Origin: Tetraselmis striata
Taxonomy: Eukaryota > Chlorophyta > Chlorodendrophyceae > Chlorodendrales > Chlorodendraceae
Length of the DNA: 64,000 nt
Assembly (NCBI GenBank): GCA_006384855.1
Contig: VCJN01001313.1
Coordinates: 34,369 to 98,368, forward strand
Direction: 5' to 3'
In this document: piece after piece, positions 23,653 through 33,400 of the stretch
Layout: every line of letters begins with the position of its first letter
Position numbering within the stretch: the first letter of the stretch is position 1
Made by a program: the position numbers and the translations under genes
Notes under the pieces: generated by a model
Told to the model about the DNA's origin: nothing
Database searches by the model: none
What the model saw: the letters and a program-made list of their open reading frames with translations, nothing else

Positions 23653-24897
23653 TCAAAGGAATACAATCTCATCTACAAAAGCTCTGCTATTCTCTTGTTG
23701 TGTCACGTACAATCGGTAGTGTGAATACGAGCCTGGGTTTGTGATTGTCCCTTGAAAAACATAAGAATCGTCACCGGCTCGGCGATCGCTATCGAAATCG
23801 GCTTGGTAAAGCGTGTTAATGGCCTTATCAACCGCGGGAATGGTTGTATACATCATGTTGGTAAAAGTTGATAGAACCGTCCAGTTTGTACCATCGTTGC
23901 TCCCTTCAATGTTGCAGCCCAAAACCTTCCAAGTATCGTATCCTTGAGTGACCCAAATCCGTACGGTGTTTGCGGTGGCTGCCGCGGGCATTTGAATAGC
24001 TACATATTGCGGTGATTCAGTATCTTTCGCTGCGGACCAACCCCCTTTGTAAGAACCGCCCACTCGACTGAAAGCGTACCAACATGCATAGTTCTCGTCT
24101 AATTGCGAACTTTGTGTGACTGTGTAGCCTTGATCGGAGGCGGCTGTGAGGGCGGGAATGATCCGGTAAGGCTCATACAAAACCAACTCGACGATACTTA
24201 TAACGGTGCTTGCGTTAGAACTCATCCAGGTGAAAAATATCGAGTAGTCGGTTGCCGATTGTGTGTTCTCGAAAAACAGATCGAAGTAATCGTTGCGGAG
24301 GCTGGCAGCACCGGGATTAGTTGTCCCCACCTGGAAATCGCTAGCTTGTAGCACCTTACTCCCAAGCACAGCTCCACCCCTAGAAAAGGAAACTAAACCG
24401 GGGAAGCTATGCGGGAGACCTGTCGATATGTTTCGCGCAGAATACAAACGAAATCCTACGATTCGCTTAGGCGTGCTGAGCGTAAAAGTGATTGTAACAT
24501 GGTTGCTATCACGGCTAGCATAAACGTCATCGACCCAGCCGTATTGCCCGTCGAATATATAGCTTGCGCTAAAATCCGGCGAGAACGTTGGATTGGTCGA
24601 TGTGACAGTCGCCAACGATCCATCGATCTCAACCACATCATTGGTGGTGTGGCTACCTAGGGGCTGAATCCGGGAACTGTTTCCATCTCCATCTATTATT
24701 TCAACCCAAAACCAGTAAGTCGTTCCAGGCTTTAAACCGGTAACCGATTTGAGCCCGTTATCGTAATCGTAGCTCACACCGGGCTCGATAGTGCTGGTCG
24801 CGGTACCTATGAAGTCCGATGTCACCGTTGTGTAAGACGCGACAGGTGTGTTGTTTGTTGTGTTTTGGTACAACCTTATTTCTGAAACACCGCTCAT
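23653..24897 (-). CDS. PLV surface protein with fibronectin-III-like and discoidin-like domains
   Basis: 414 residues, intact. Residues about 1-90 look like a fibronectin type III domain (SVTGLKPGTTYWFWVEIIDG is the characteristic end of such a fold). Residues about 95-245 and 250-414 each resemble a discoidin/F5-8C beta-sandwich: surface-loop aromatics, a KRIVGFRLYSAR strand, then a second copy with GWSAAKDTESPQYVAIQMP, CNIEGSNDGTNWTVLSTF and HYRLYVTQ. Discoidin domains bind carbohydrate or lipid, so attachment to the host surface is a reasonable inference. It is the outermost gene on the left and its stop lies just inside the repeat. No signal peptide is evident, as expected for a virion protein assembled inside the cell. 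Confidence 0.65.
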   Translation of the reverse strand: MSGVSEIRLYQNTTNNTPVASYTTVTSDFIGTATSTIEPGVSYDYDNGLKSVTGLKPGTTYWFWVEIIDGDGNSSRIQPLGSHTTNDVVEIDGSLATVTSTNPTFSPDFSASYIFDGQYGWVDDVYASRDSNHVTITFTLSTPKRIVGFRLYSARNISTGLPHSFPGLVSFSRGGAVLGSKVLQASDFQVGTTNPGAASLRNDYFDLFFENTQSATDYSIFFTWMSSNASTVISIVELVLYEPYRIIPALTAASDQGYTVTQSSQLDENYACWYAFSRVGGSYKGGWSAAKDTESPQYVAIQMPAAATANTVRIWVTQGYDTWKVLGCNIEGSNDGTNWTVLSTFTNMMYTTIPAVDKAINTLYQADFDSDRRAGDDSYVFQGTITNPGSYSHYRLYVTQQENSRAFVDEIVFL

Positions 24898-24912
24898 ATT
24901 GTATTTAAATCA

Positions 24913-25419
24913 TCAAATTAACATAATCGACCGGGCACCGGTGGGGCGCTGTCTTCCAGCCTCGTGATCTCCGAGCCCACGTGTGATGAAATCTGATATG
25001 TCCCGAAACACACCGTCATTCAGATTTCTGGACAAAAATGTTTCCATATTTATTTCCCTGACAAGCTCCGAGTAGCGTGTTGAAATTTCATCGTGTTTGT
25101 TGTATCTTTCGGCCCACCCCATTGCCGCGGCCAAGCTTGATACCGCGCCTGCGCATAACGAAAGACATCCAGATGCTACGACGACCACCTCTATTTTACC
25201 GGCAGGCTTCACGCCGAACGAAATATTTAAGCAACCAACGAACAAGGTTATTACCAAGTTTAAACAAACAGACATGTCGTGTCGAAATTTGAAAAACCGA
25301 AACGCCTTTGAGTGACAACGTTTTTGTTTGATGCCCATCTCACGCCGACGATTAAGGAGCGGATTATCAATTTCGATACTGCTCGTACTAAACGATACAA
25401 TTAAGTTATATAGATACAA
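24913..25419 (-). CDS. Two-helix membrane protein resembling SLATT/DUF4231
   Basis: 168 residues, intact. Two hydrophobic segments (about 52-70, LNLVITLFVGCLNISFGV, and about 78-98, VVVVASGCLSLCAGAVSSLA) are followed by a conserved-looking cytoplasmic helix with RYNKHDEISTRYSELVREIN. That pattern (two membrane helices, then H-x(6-7)-Y-x2-L-x3-I) is how SLATT domains look. SLATT proteins are known as membrane effectors beside nucleotide-sensing systems in bacteria and also occur in large DNA viruses. Function in a PLV is unknown. It sits between the discoidin gene and the penton candidate in the leftward block. The assignment rests on visual pattern only. Confidence 0.5.
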   Translation of the reverse strand: MYLYNLIVSFSTSSIEIDNPLLNRRREMGIKQKRCHSKAFRFFKFRHDMSVCLNLVITLFVGCLNISFGVKPAGKIEVVVVASGCLSLCAGAVSSLAAAMGWAERYNKHDEISTRYSELVREINMETFLSRNLNDGVFRDISDFITRGLGDHEAGRQRPTGARSIMLI

Positions 25420-25437
25420 TTATATACACACGTACAA

Positions 25438-26013
25438 TTATATACAATCAACTATATAGATACAATTAAGCCACAAATGATAGAAGCTTTGGGCAATTGG
25501 CCTCTCTGGCTCGTCCGTCCAAAACACAAGGCTGAAACTGAAATCCTCGTTATCAAACGGTCTGAAAAGGAATATCTCGCGGGACGTGGGGGTATGTGTG
25601 TGGAAAAGTCTGAACTGAAGCTCTCCCAGGGTCGCCAGTTGGTCGCCCAGGGTTATACCACCACAGCTTGTCGATTGGAGGTATGGCGTGTCGGCCATTA
25701 CCCCGTAATAAGCCGTCTGGCGAGCCGAGGGCAGGAGGGCCAAGATGGGGTCCTTGTTACCATGATTCCAAGCTTTGTGTGTGTTGATCGCCGGAAACGA
25801 CAAGCACGACAGAAGGACTGATAGCGACCGCTGAGTGTTTTGTTCGTAAGAAGCTCCTATTGATGAGCCAACGACCGGCGTTATCCATTCAACACCGAAG
25901 CGCACCAGTTTACCGGCAAACTCGTTGAGACGACCCCGCCCCATATCAAACGCAAAGTCGTACATCTCCCCGCGAGACCGGTCCGCTGAATTTACAAGGA
26001 TGCGGCTTATCAT
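25438..26013 (-). CDS. Penton (minor capsid) protein candidate
   Basis: 191 residues, intact, starting 13 bases after the major capsid stop, so the two are probably co-expressed. The N-terminus SRILVNSADRSRGEMYDFAF follows the pattern NS-x-R-x(4-6)-DF that opens penton proteins of Polinton-like viruses and virophages. The rest alternates short strands and loops and ends with IFLFRPFDNEDFSFSLVFW, compatible with a single jelly roll. In these viruses the penton gene is usually next to the capsid gene, as here. Assignment is by pattern and position. A structure prediction showing a single jelly roll would support it. Confidence 0.5.
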   Translation of the reverse strand: MISRILVNSADRSRGEMYDFAFDMGRGRLNEFAGKLVRFGVEWITPVVGSSIGASYEQNTQRSLSVLLSCLSFPAINTHKAWNHGNKDPILALLPSARQTAYYGVMADTPYLQSTSCGGITLGDQLATLGELQFRLFHTHTPTSREIFLFRPFDNEDFSFSLVFWTDEPERPIAQSFYHLWLNCIYIVDCI

Positions 26014-26026
26014 TTATGTATTCCAC

Positions 26027-27259
26027 CTAAAAAACCGTCTGGGCCATACCGCTAGGGTCAATGAAGAGGATCGCGTCCTGATGAGTGAAAGTATCGATAC
26101 GGAGAGCCGCGGTAAGAGTTGCCGCGAACTGAGCCTTTAGGTAAATGGTGGATGTGCTCACATCTACACCACTCTCGGAAACCATGCTCTTGTGGGATTG
26201 GGTCTCGAGTTCCTGGGCCAAAATGTAGGTTCCCTCACTCGCCACCCATGTCTCTTTTTTGATCTGCCCGTGGTGGTCTAGAGAGCCGAAAGCATGGAAA
26301 GCCTTCTGAAGCTCAACGAACGCCTCAGCATTTGAATCAACAGGTTTCTGAGGACTCAGTTGACCACCAACGTCATAATGCCAACGACCCGCATCCCCGA
26401 AGGGATTGGTGCGTGTGGAGGCGTATTTCTTAGTGCCTTTACCTACATTATCTTGCAAACGGAAGATACTGAATATCGTCTTCAATGAACGGTAATTGCC
26501 AGAGATAAGTGTATTGATTAGCGCAGAGCCGCTCTCGACGCTCGAGGCGTGGTTACTAAAGGTGGTCATGGGGATACGGTAGCCACCCGCATTCGCCTGG
26601 GAAATAGCGTTGGCCACAGAACCATCCAGCTTGATCATTTCCGCGCAAAACTCGACGTCAGTCACATCCCAAGAGCGGGTTGCGGTCGACACATGGGCGT
26701 CCTCATTCGAAGCGAGGGTAAGATTCAGTCGAAGATGGTTCCGTACCATATCACCGACGGGGAGGTACTTATGCTGCATAGTTCCGAGTACGCCAGACAC
26801 AAGGGGGAGACACACTGTTATAGCAGCGCTTCCGGCAATTGTCGCGCCAGTACGGGAACTAGCAGCCCTGCCCTCGGTGACACTACCCCCAAAGGGCTAG
26901 TATTGCTGAGTATTACCCTGAGAATCCTCTAGCAGGGCCACCAGCGCCGGACATTGGTCAATGTATTCCAACACGTTGCTACCATAAACAATCTCCAGCA
27001 GACGGATAACCGAGTGGGCGGAGTTGTCCAAGACCATGCTATTACCGGCAGTTTCATCCTTATTGCGGATCTTGAATTTGAGGTGCGACTGCTTCGTGTT
27101 GAGATACTCCCCCTTGTTGCCGCACGGGACAGCAAGCTGGATGGTATCGCCAGGTTTGAAATCGCGCCCGTTAATAGGAGGAGTGTTGTGGCGGTACTTC
27201 GTCGCCGAAACGGCCCGAGGTTTTGCTGCGTACACGAAAGAGTCCGAAAGTCCGCTCAT
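26027..27259 (-). pseudogene. Major capsid protein gene with one in-frame TAG
   Basis: One reading frame runs 27259-26027 (410 codons), broken only by TAG at 26899-26897 (about codon 121). The N-terminal part (120 residues, intact) has DFKPGDTIQLAVPCGNKGEY and YLNTKQSHLKFKIRN, the first strands of a double-jelly-roll capsid protein. The part after the stop includes YLPVGDMVRNHLRLNLTLAS, later IPMTTFSNHASSVESGSALI, and a long C-terminal jelly roll. Both halves remain in phase, so the change is a single nonsense substitution rather than an indel. It is either a disabling mutation, a base-calling error, or a read-through site. At ~410 residues it is somewhat short for a PLV capsid protein. It forms the virion shell with the penton candidate just downstream. 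Confidence 0.75.
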
Positions 27260-27286
27260 GGTTTTGATTCATACTTACAAAAAGTT

Positions 27287-27619
27287 TTAACTGCCTCGCT
27301 CTAGAGGGGAACCTCGCCCCTTGATCGATCGATAGGCATCCTTTACAGCACCGGCCCCGGCTTTAGCGCCGGCGACGTCGACCCCCTTCCCAGCGAGAGC
27401 ATTTTCTACCACGCCAGCGAGCGTTCCGACACCTTTAGCCGCGGCACCCACGGAACTAGCTAGATCGGCGGCATGGGCCCCGATAAATGGGATGTGTTCT
27501 AAGACGGGGGTCGCTCCAAGCAAGAAATTGCCGACCTTATTTCCGGCCGTGCGTATTCCGTGAGAGACTTTGGTCCCGAAGCTGCGGAGAGAGCGCCCGA
27601 ATTTTGAGAAGAAGCTCAT
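27287..27619 (-). CDS. Small amphipathic virion protein, pVI-like candidate
   Basis: 110 residues from the ATG at 27619, preferred over an upstream start at 27637 because the sequence MSFFSKFGRSLRSFGTKV opens with a typical amphipathic helix. The remainder is rich in A, G and V (HAADLASSVGAAAKGVGTLA) with scattered K and R. Small proteins of this type, next to the capsid gene, occur in Polintons and adenoviruses (pVI, membrane-lytic, or pX core peptide). No enzyme motif is present. The role is inferred from composition and position only. Confidence 0.5.
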   Translation of the reverse strand: MSFFSKFGRSLRSFGTKVSHGIRTAGNKVGNFLLGATPVLEHIPFIGAHAADLASSVGAAAKGVGTLAGVVENALAGKGVDVAGAKAGAGAVKDAYRSIKGRGSPLERGS

Positions 27620-27659
27620 GTTTTGATACGAGATCACAAAATATGATTAACGCATCGCT

Positions 27660-27839
27660 TCACCTCCTTGCAGCTGCAAGCCGTGCGCGTAGCTCTTCTA
27701 CATCAACCCCATCATCAACATAACCGATTGCATTTGCAATACGTTCGCGGAGTTCTTGTATACTACCTCTCTTTGATAACACCAGCTTGGTCAATTTAAC
27801 TTTCGCTTCATCACGACTCAGGAAAAAAGGATTTTGCAT
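27660..27839 (-). CDS. Small helical protein, unknown function
   Basis: 59 residues from the ATG at 27839. An in-frame start 14 codons upstream would overlap the next gene further. The sequence is charged and helical (RDEAKVKLTKLVLSKRGSIQ, then ELRERIANAIGYVDDGVDVE), with no cysteine and no membrane segment. Its 5' end overlaps the end of the basic protein gene by 29 bases, typical of compact viral gene blocks. No family was recognised. Confidence 0.55.
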   Translation of the reverse strand: MQNPFFLSRDEAKVKLTKLVLSKRGSIQELRERIANAIGYVDDGVDVEELRARLAAARR

Positions 27840-28272
27840 AAACCCCGGTATCACGTGTGGAAGGAATCGGTGCGGTGGCACCGTCCCTCACTAAGCGCGA
27901 GCGCTCGGCCGACCCGCCTAGGGTATGCCCCTCCGTACTGAGCCCCAAGGGAACTCCAGTATTTTGCGGCGTCGATATTGGCTCCAGCGGCCTCGTTCCG
28001 AAGCCGTTATCAATGTTGACGGGTGAATAGCTTGAGTAGCCCTTTTCGAACGGGATAAACGGTGCCTCGGGGTCCTGGGGATTACCGCTCCCGCTTATTC
28101 CTGATTGAACCACGTTTACTCGCACGGTCTGCGTTGTATTACCTCTACGTGCCCGGGGTCTGCGGGCGGTCGGCTTCTTCTTGGGAGCTTTCTTTGCAGG
28201 TTTCTTCGATTCTTTATTAGTCCTCGGCGAGCCTTCAGCAGCGAAACGCTCGCTACGCTTTGCCTTCGGCAT
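27811..28272 (-). CDS. Basic virion or DNA-binding protein, unknown
   Basis: 153 residues. The first ~45 are extremely basic (KESKKPAKKAPKKKPTARRP, then RARRG), resembling a core protein or nuclear localisation tail. The rest is disordered and rich in P, S, G and T. It overlaps the ATPase gene by 20 bases and the following small gene by 29. A role in packing DNA inside the virion is a reasonable guess for a gene between ATPase and capsid, but no domain proves it. Confidence 0.55.
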   Translation of the reverse strand: MPKAKRSERFAAEGSPRTNKESKKPAKKAPKKKPTARRPRARRGNTTQTVRVNVVQSGISGSGNPQDPEAPFIPFEKGYSSYSPVNIDNGFGTRPLEPISTPQNTGVPLGLSTEGHTLGGSAERSRLVRDGATAPIPSTRDTGVYAKSFFPES

Positions 28273-28981
28273 GGCTCTTTATTAAATCAAACCGCTTATA
28301 AAATTTTGTTTGCTCGACGTCTGCAAAAAGGAAAGAGTATTGGGAGTCAAAAACAAAGCGCATGAGCCGCTCCGCCTCTGATTTGTCCATAGATATCAGC
28401 TCTTCGAAAATTGCGGCATATTCCTTTTTGTTTCTCGGTTTTAACATGGCGAAATGAGACAACGTTTTGCGTATGGAAAGAGGCATTGCGATATACGACT
28501 GTACTAGAACTATTATAGAAAGGCGGTAGTGCCGGCGGTTGTATATAAGATCCTTGAGCTCACGTTGAATATCGGCGTCTTTTAACGCTACGGTTACGTC
28601 GTCTAGGATAAGTAGAGAGCTCTTTTTGTCCGCCGCCGAGGCCTTAACAGAAGCGGTTATGTTTTCTAGACTATTATAGTCTAGCTCGTCATGCATACGC
28701 TCATGACCTTCAAATGGGTTGTTTTTTAGGCTAGCCACGGAGTGAGATGGCATGACGACGTGTACATGATGAAACGCCTTGCAATATGCATTCCTGCTCG
28801 TGAGGAGGTTGATCATGAGCGACGTTTTACCGCTCCCGGCCGATCCAATGATCGCCATGAAAAATGGCCGGCACGGAAGTGGTTTCTCGATTTGCTTCGA
28901 TATCGGTTTGTCGCATAAGAATTCCGGTGGGTTAAGCTTGAACGCAGACCTCTTGGCTATTTCGAATTCTTTTTTCGGCAT
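28253..28981 (-). CDS. Genome-packaging ATPase (FtsK/HerA type, A32-like)
   Basis: 242 residues, intact. The Walker A motif IIGSAGSGKTSLMINLL lies at about 42-58 and the Walker B motif SSLLILDDVTVAL at about 120-132. Downstream, NRRHYRLSIIVLVQSY matches the segment with the sensor glutamine/serine of this family. It pumps the viral genome into preformed capsids at one vertex. The length is normal for PLV ATPases (200-260). It is the strongest evidence, with the capsid and polymerase genes, for a Polinton-like virus. It overlaps genes on both sides (20 bases and 25 bases), so the block is probably one transcription unit read leftward from the divergent promoter at 29172-29194. Confidence 0.85.
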   Translation of the reverse strand: MPKKEFEIAKRSAFKLNPPEFLCDKPISKQIEKPLPCRPFFMAIIGSAGSGKTSLMINLLTSRNAYCKAFHHVHVVMPSHSVASLKNNPFEGHERMHDELDYNSLENITASVKASAADKKSSLLILDDVTVALKDADIQRELKDLIYNRRHYRLSIIVLVQSYIAMPLSIRKTLSHFAMLKPRNKKEYAAIFEELISMDKSEAERLMRFVFDSQYSFLFADVEQTKFYKRFDLIKSHAEGKA

Positions 28982-29172
28982 TGCTTTTTCATCTTACTTT
29001 TGATTTCCTTAGCACCCGCCTCCGCCCAACACTGAATCTCGAGAAGCTCACATTGCTCAGGCGTAAATCCTGGGTAGTTTGCCGCCCACCAATCACGCTT
29101 ACCGTAATTAGGTTCGCGTAGCAGCAAAAAATCGGTGTCACTAATCTCAGGCTTGGTCTGTTTGTCATTCAT
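28957..29172 (-). CDS. Small hypothetical PLV protein
   Basis: 71 residues, first gene of the leftward block. It has an acidic N-terminal half with aromatic residues (FLLLREPNYGKRDWWAANYP, then GFTPEQCELLEIQCW) and a lysine-rich end (KMKKQCRKKNSK). Its start codon overlaps a palindromic AT-rich sequence. No family was recognised. The low complexity of the tail overlaps the ATPase start. Confidence 0.6.
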   Translation of the reverse strand: MNDKQTKPEISDTDFLLLREPNYGKRDWWAANYPGFTPEQCELLEIQCWAEAGAKEIKSKMKKQCRKKNSK

Positions 29173-29194
29173 TTTTCTATTATAGATAGAAAAA
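29172..29194. promoter_or_regulatory. Palindromic divergent promoter candidate in the PLV
   Basis: TTTTTCTAT (29172-29180) and ATAGAAAAA (29186-29194) form a perfect 9-bp inverted repeat with a 5-base spacer. It sits in the 32-bp gap between the divergent gene blocks and overlaps the first base of the leftward start codon. A symmetrical AT-rich site there could drive both directions. No experimental support is available. Confidence 0.45.
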
Positions 29195-29204
29195 GCATGA
29201 ACCC

Positions 29205-29606
29205 ATGGACGATAGCATGGAACAGCCTGGTAGCCTTCGGAATGATGACGTACTTGAGCGAGTGTCTAGCTCGACAAAGTCTGCTGAAGGCTCGAGCGAT
29301 GAACAACAACCGGAAGAAAGAGGAGTAACTAAGCGACCAGCAAGCAGTCGGCAGTCCGAACATTTGCAACAAGCTCGTCGAGAAAAGAGTGAAAAACGAT
29401 TGCTAATGGAAAGGCTTTATGCCGAGCACATGGCTCCCAAACCACAGGCAAAGCGCAGCGAGCCTTCAGCAGCCTTCGGCGAGCGTTTCGCTACTGGGGC
29501 TGTGACAAAGCCGAAGCGTGCTAGAGCGCGCAAGCCTGCGGCTCCCCCGGTAGAGGAAGTAGAAGAGCCAAAGGCTACTGATCAGTTTCAATTCGTGATA
29601 TACTAA
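29205..29606 (+). CDS. Charged, disordered PLV protein, unknown
   Basis: 133 residues. The N-terminal half is rich in S, E and Q. The middle is a charged helix (HLQQARREKSEKRLLMERLY), followed by a basic patch (KPKRARARKPAAPP) and the short end DQFQFVIY. It is the first gene of the rightward block and ends 4 bases before the next start. It could be a scaffold or a nuclear-targeted accessory protein. No domain was recognised. Confidence 0.55.
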   Translation: MDDSMEQPGSLRNDDVLERVSSSTKSAEGSSDEQQPEERGVTKRPASSRQSEHLQQARREKSEKRLLMERLYAEHMAPKPQAKRSEPSAAFGERFATGAVTKPKRARARKPAAPPVEEVEEPKATDQFQFVIY

Positions 29607-29610
29607 TCAA

Positions 29611-30480
29611 ATGTTGCAGCAATTGTTTCTCGATACGCAGCACAACGATTTCGTGCTTCAAGACGGTAGCCATGTGTTTTGGCTCCCCGACTCGATTAGC
29701 GCCCCAGAACGGCATTATTTAGAGGCCCGGCTTCTAAATGTCTGGATCCCACACACCTTCTACAGTGTTTTTGAACACAACGATACGCTCGCGGTGAGGT
29801 TCTATCCCCCGGGCGACCCTAGCGGACGATACGAGGAAATCAAGTTGCCCCACGGAAACAGATCGATAGACGAGCTGATTGAGATAATCAACCCACAACT
29901 CCGGTACACGTTCGAAATGGTGTATTCACAGGCGACAAACAAGATCACGTTCGTATCCGACCACCTAGCCAAAATTGTCATAGAACCAGCCACTACTTGC
30001 GGCTCTTTGCTTGGCCTAACAGCGGGCGAGGTCAGTGTTGATGGGCAGCTGGCGGCGTCAAGGGGCGTTGATTTGACTCGAAACTCGTCGATTTTCATAC
30101 GGACGTCGCTACACACCTCCAACCGCGATCCCATCACTCGTCGAACATCGGACGTCCTCGCAAAAATCCCAGTTACGTCGCAATTCAGCGAACTAGAGCA
30201 CTACTCAACCGACGCATGGGTGGAATGCAAAAACATCAACCTCTCTTACATTGTGTGTAGGCTAGAAGATGATAACGGCAGATTTCTTGATCTAAACGGG
30301 GGTCGATGGACAGCGACAATTAAACTACGAATAACCAAAAGCGATGAACCGATCCCGGATAGCGTCCGCGCCCTTGAAAGTGAACGGGCGGCGGACTCTC
30401 GAGGTCGACAACCGCGAGTTGCAACTAGAGATAGCGAGCCTAAGCAACGAGATAGCAACGACAGAAGCAAATCTGACTGA
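29611..30480 (+). CDS. Jelly-roll-like structural protein candidate (minor capsid)
   Basis: 289 residues, intact. Residues 1-240 show a strand-rich pattern with DGSHVFWLPDSISAPERHYL, LNVWIPHTFYSVFE, LPHGNRSIDELIEIINPQL, TTCGSLLGLTAGEVS and a closing GRFLDLNGGRWTATIKLRI. I know similar patterns from structural proteins of Polinton-like and other jelly-roll viruses, where such proteins are penton or minor-capsid candidates. The last ~50 residues are charged and overlap the fibre gene by 137 bases, so the functional end may be near residue 240. Together with the 191-residue candidate beside the capsid gene, this PLV has two possible vertex proteins. Confidence 0.5.
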   Translation: MLQQLFLDTQHNDFVLQDGSHVFWLPDSISAPERHYLEARLLNVWIPHTFYSVFEHNDTLAVRFYPPGDPSGRYEEIKLPHGNRSIDELIEIINPQLRYTFEMVYSQATNKITFVSDHLAKIVIEPATTCGSLLGLTAGEVSVDGQLAASRGVDLTRNSSIFIRTSLHTSNRDPITRRTSDVLAKIPVTSQFSELEHYSTDAWVECKNINLSYIVCRLEDDNGRFLDLNGGRWTATIKLRITKSDEPIPDSVRALESERAADSRGRQPRVATRDSEPKQRDSNDRSKSD

Positions 30481-33400
30481 TCTTGAGGGCGAAGTCGCGT
30501 CTCTCAGCAACGAGCTTTGGGAAGACCAATCGCGACAAGATTTGGAGCTAGAGACGGCTTGCAATGAGCTTTGGTTGGACCAGGCTAGACAAGATTTGGA
30601 GCTCGAGACGGCTTGTAATGAGCTTTGGGGCGATCAAGAGCGGCAGGACTTAGCCATTGCGACGCTGAGCAACGATGTTGCCGCTATAGACGTGACCAGC
30701 TACATACCACAAAGCGAAAAAGAGTGGTTCAAGGTCGATATCATTCAGCCCTTGGCTATCACACCAGACCCCGAAATCGGTATCATAGATGTGTATGGGC
30801 ACCTACGCGATCCGATCGGAGGGCTACATGATATCGGTGAAGCCGGTAAACCTTGGCGCCATGTGTACGCTGAAGAGGGCACTTTTTCAAACCCACAAAA
30901 CCTGAGGTTCACGTCGTTTCAAGGAGTTGATGGTGATTACAGCTTGTCGGATCTCATCGAGTACGCTATTTCATTGGTTGAGTCCGACGTAAAGCTTCTT
31001 CCGGCTGAGGGCAGAAACGCCGTAGTGGGTGCCGCCGCTGACACCCGAGATCTAGGCACATCTAACTTCCCATGGCGGGAAATCATCGCCGATGAGCTAA
31101 CGGCGTATGTTTCAATAACAACGCCCCGGCTCCAGGAGAAGATATGGAACCAAGGTATTACGGTGAAAGGTGATCTTATACCATTCGACAACAATCCGGG
31201 GTTCCCGCCTCTGAGCCGCGTGGGGAACTCCACCTTCCCGTTTCTCGAAGGGCATTTCGGCAACCTCTACGCCGGCAACCTCTTCGCGAACGATTCCGGC
31301 GGAACAACGCGCCGCGTTCTGCTGGAGGGCGACACGGTTTCAGGGTCTGTCAATTGGGAGGACGTCCTCAACAAACCTACTATTTTTTGTGGGAGCTACA
31401 CCGATCTCACAAATACACCAGACATACCCGTTGTGCCAGCTTGGGTGGATAGCTTGCAAAACAATGTGTCATTAAGCGGATTTAACAATGACCTTGTTTT
31501 AACGGCGGATAGTGTGGAGTGGGCGAACGTTCTAAACAAACCCGTGTTGTTCAGCGGGAGCTACACCGATCTCACAAATACACCTGCTTGGGTTCATTGG
31601 CAGCTCGCAAAACAATGTATCGCTCAGCGGATTTAACAATGACCTCGTGCTCACAGCGGATAGTGTCGAGTGGGCGGATGTGCTCAATAAGCCGACGCTT
31701 TTTAGCGGAAGCTACACCGATCTCACAAATACACCTGCTTGGGTTACCACCTCGCAAAACAATGTATCGCTCAGCGGATTTAACAATGATCTAGTGCTCA
31801 CGGCCGATAGCGTTGAGTGGGCGGATGTGCTCAATAAGCCGACGCTTTTTAGCGGAAGCTACACCGATCTCTCGAACAAGCCGACAATCCCAACTGTGCC
31901 CTCGTGGGTGAGTAGTGCACAAGGCTCAATCCCACTAAGCGGATTCAACAACGACCTTGTGCTCACGGCGGATAGTGTCGAGTGGGTGGACGTCCATAAC
32001 AAACCGACGCTTTTTAGCGGGAGCTATACCGATCTGACGAACCGCCCGTCTTGGACGGACAAGTTCATATACACGCAAAACGTCGGGCCGCAGATGTGGC
32101 CCGCGGAATCCAACAACTTCGACATCGTCGCGGTCGACAGCGTCACGCCCACCTCCAACCTGGGGTACAACCTGGGCCAGGACCAGCTGAGATGGCTTTT
32201 CCTCTACGCCGGCACCGGCCGCTTCTCCGACGTCGTCGAAATCGGAACCATCGCCGACCGCGTACGGCTGACCTACGACACCGCCTCGAACCTCATGACG
32301 CTCGACCGCCCCCTCACACTCTCGCGAACGCCAGAATTGGACTCCGAGGCCGCGACCAAGGCCTACGTCGATACCTCGGTCGCCGGCGTCACCCCCGCGA
32401 CGGACTGGGCCTCAGTAACGGGGGCCTCGAAACCGCTCATAAACTGCGACGGCTCCGATATGCTTTTCGGCGAAAGCGCCGTTCCAACCCTGAACCAAAC
32501 GTGGGACCTGGGCAAGCCGAACACCAGGTGGCGTGATATCTACACCCAGTTCCTCACGGCGAGCACCGGGGCGTACGTCGGGTCCCTCGAGTGCGCGCTT
32601 CTCACCGTGAACTCGGTGATGTCCATAAACGGGAACAAGATCACGCAGGTGGGGGCGCCCACCACAGGCACGGACGCTGTCAACAAATCGTACGTCGACA
32701 ACGCGGTCGCGGCCGTGTCGAACGCCGGCGGCGCTTCCGACCTTTCCGAAGTCGAGGCCGCAAAGTTCATTCGGGTTGTAAACAACTACGGCGAGTATTC
32801 CCTTGCGCCCAACTACGATTACCTGGCCACCATCGACTCCTCCGCAGTCGCAAATATCCTTTTCGGGGGGAACTACTCCGCGGACACCGGGGAGGAGGAC
32901 CGCTCGCTGAATGGCCCGAGGTGTGGTGCGAAACGCTCCAGTCGTCTTACATCGGCACGGAAGACAAAATCAGGCTCGGAAGCCTCCTCGGGATCACCGC
33001 CTCGGAGTATACCGACCTGAAGTTCGTCACGGGCGGGGTGGAAGTCTCGGGAAACATCGTCCCGAAAGCACGACCTCGGGAGCTCGTCCCTGGAATGGGA
33101 CCACATATACGTGAAAGACGTCGAAGTCTCGGACGACGTCAAGGTCAGGAACGACGTACGCTTCATGGACTCCTCCGGGGCGGACGTGTGTCCTCTCAAA
33201 ATCCACCCCGACGGGTGCGAAGTCGACGGGGACATGTTCCCAGACGGCACGGAAACGTTTTCTCTCGGGAAAGTCGACAAGGTCTGGGACAAAATTTACA
33301 GCAAAAACACGTACACCACGACCATCGACTCGGCAGAATCATACTCGCAGTTCGTCTACGCCTCCAACACCGCCAACGTCAACACGCTCAACGTCCTGGC

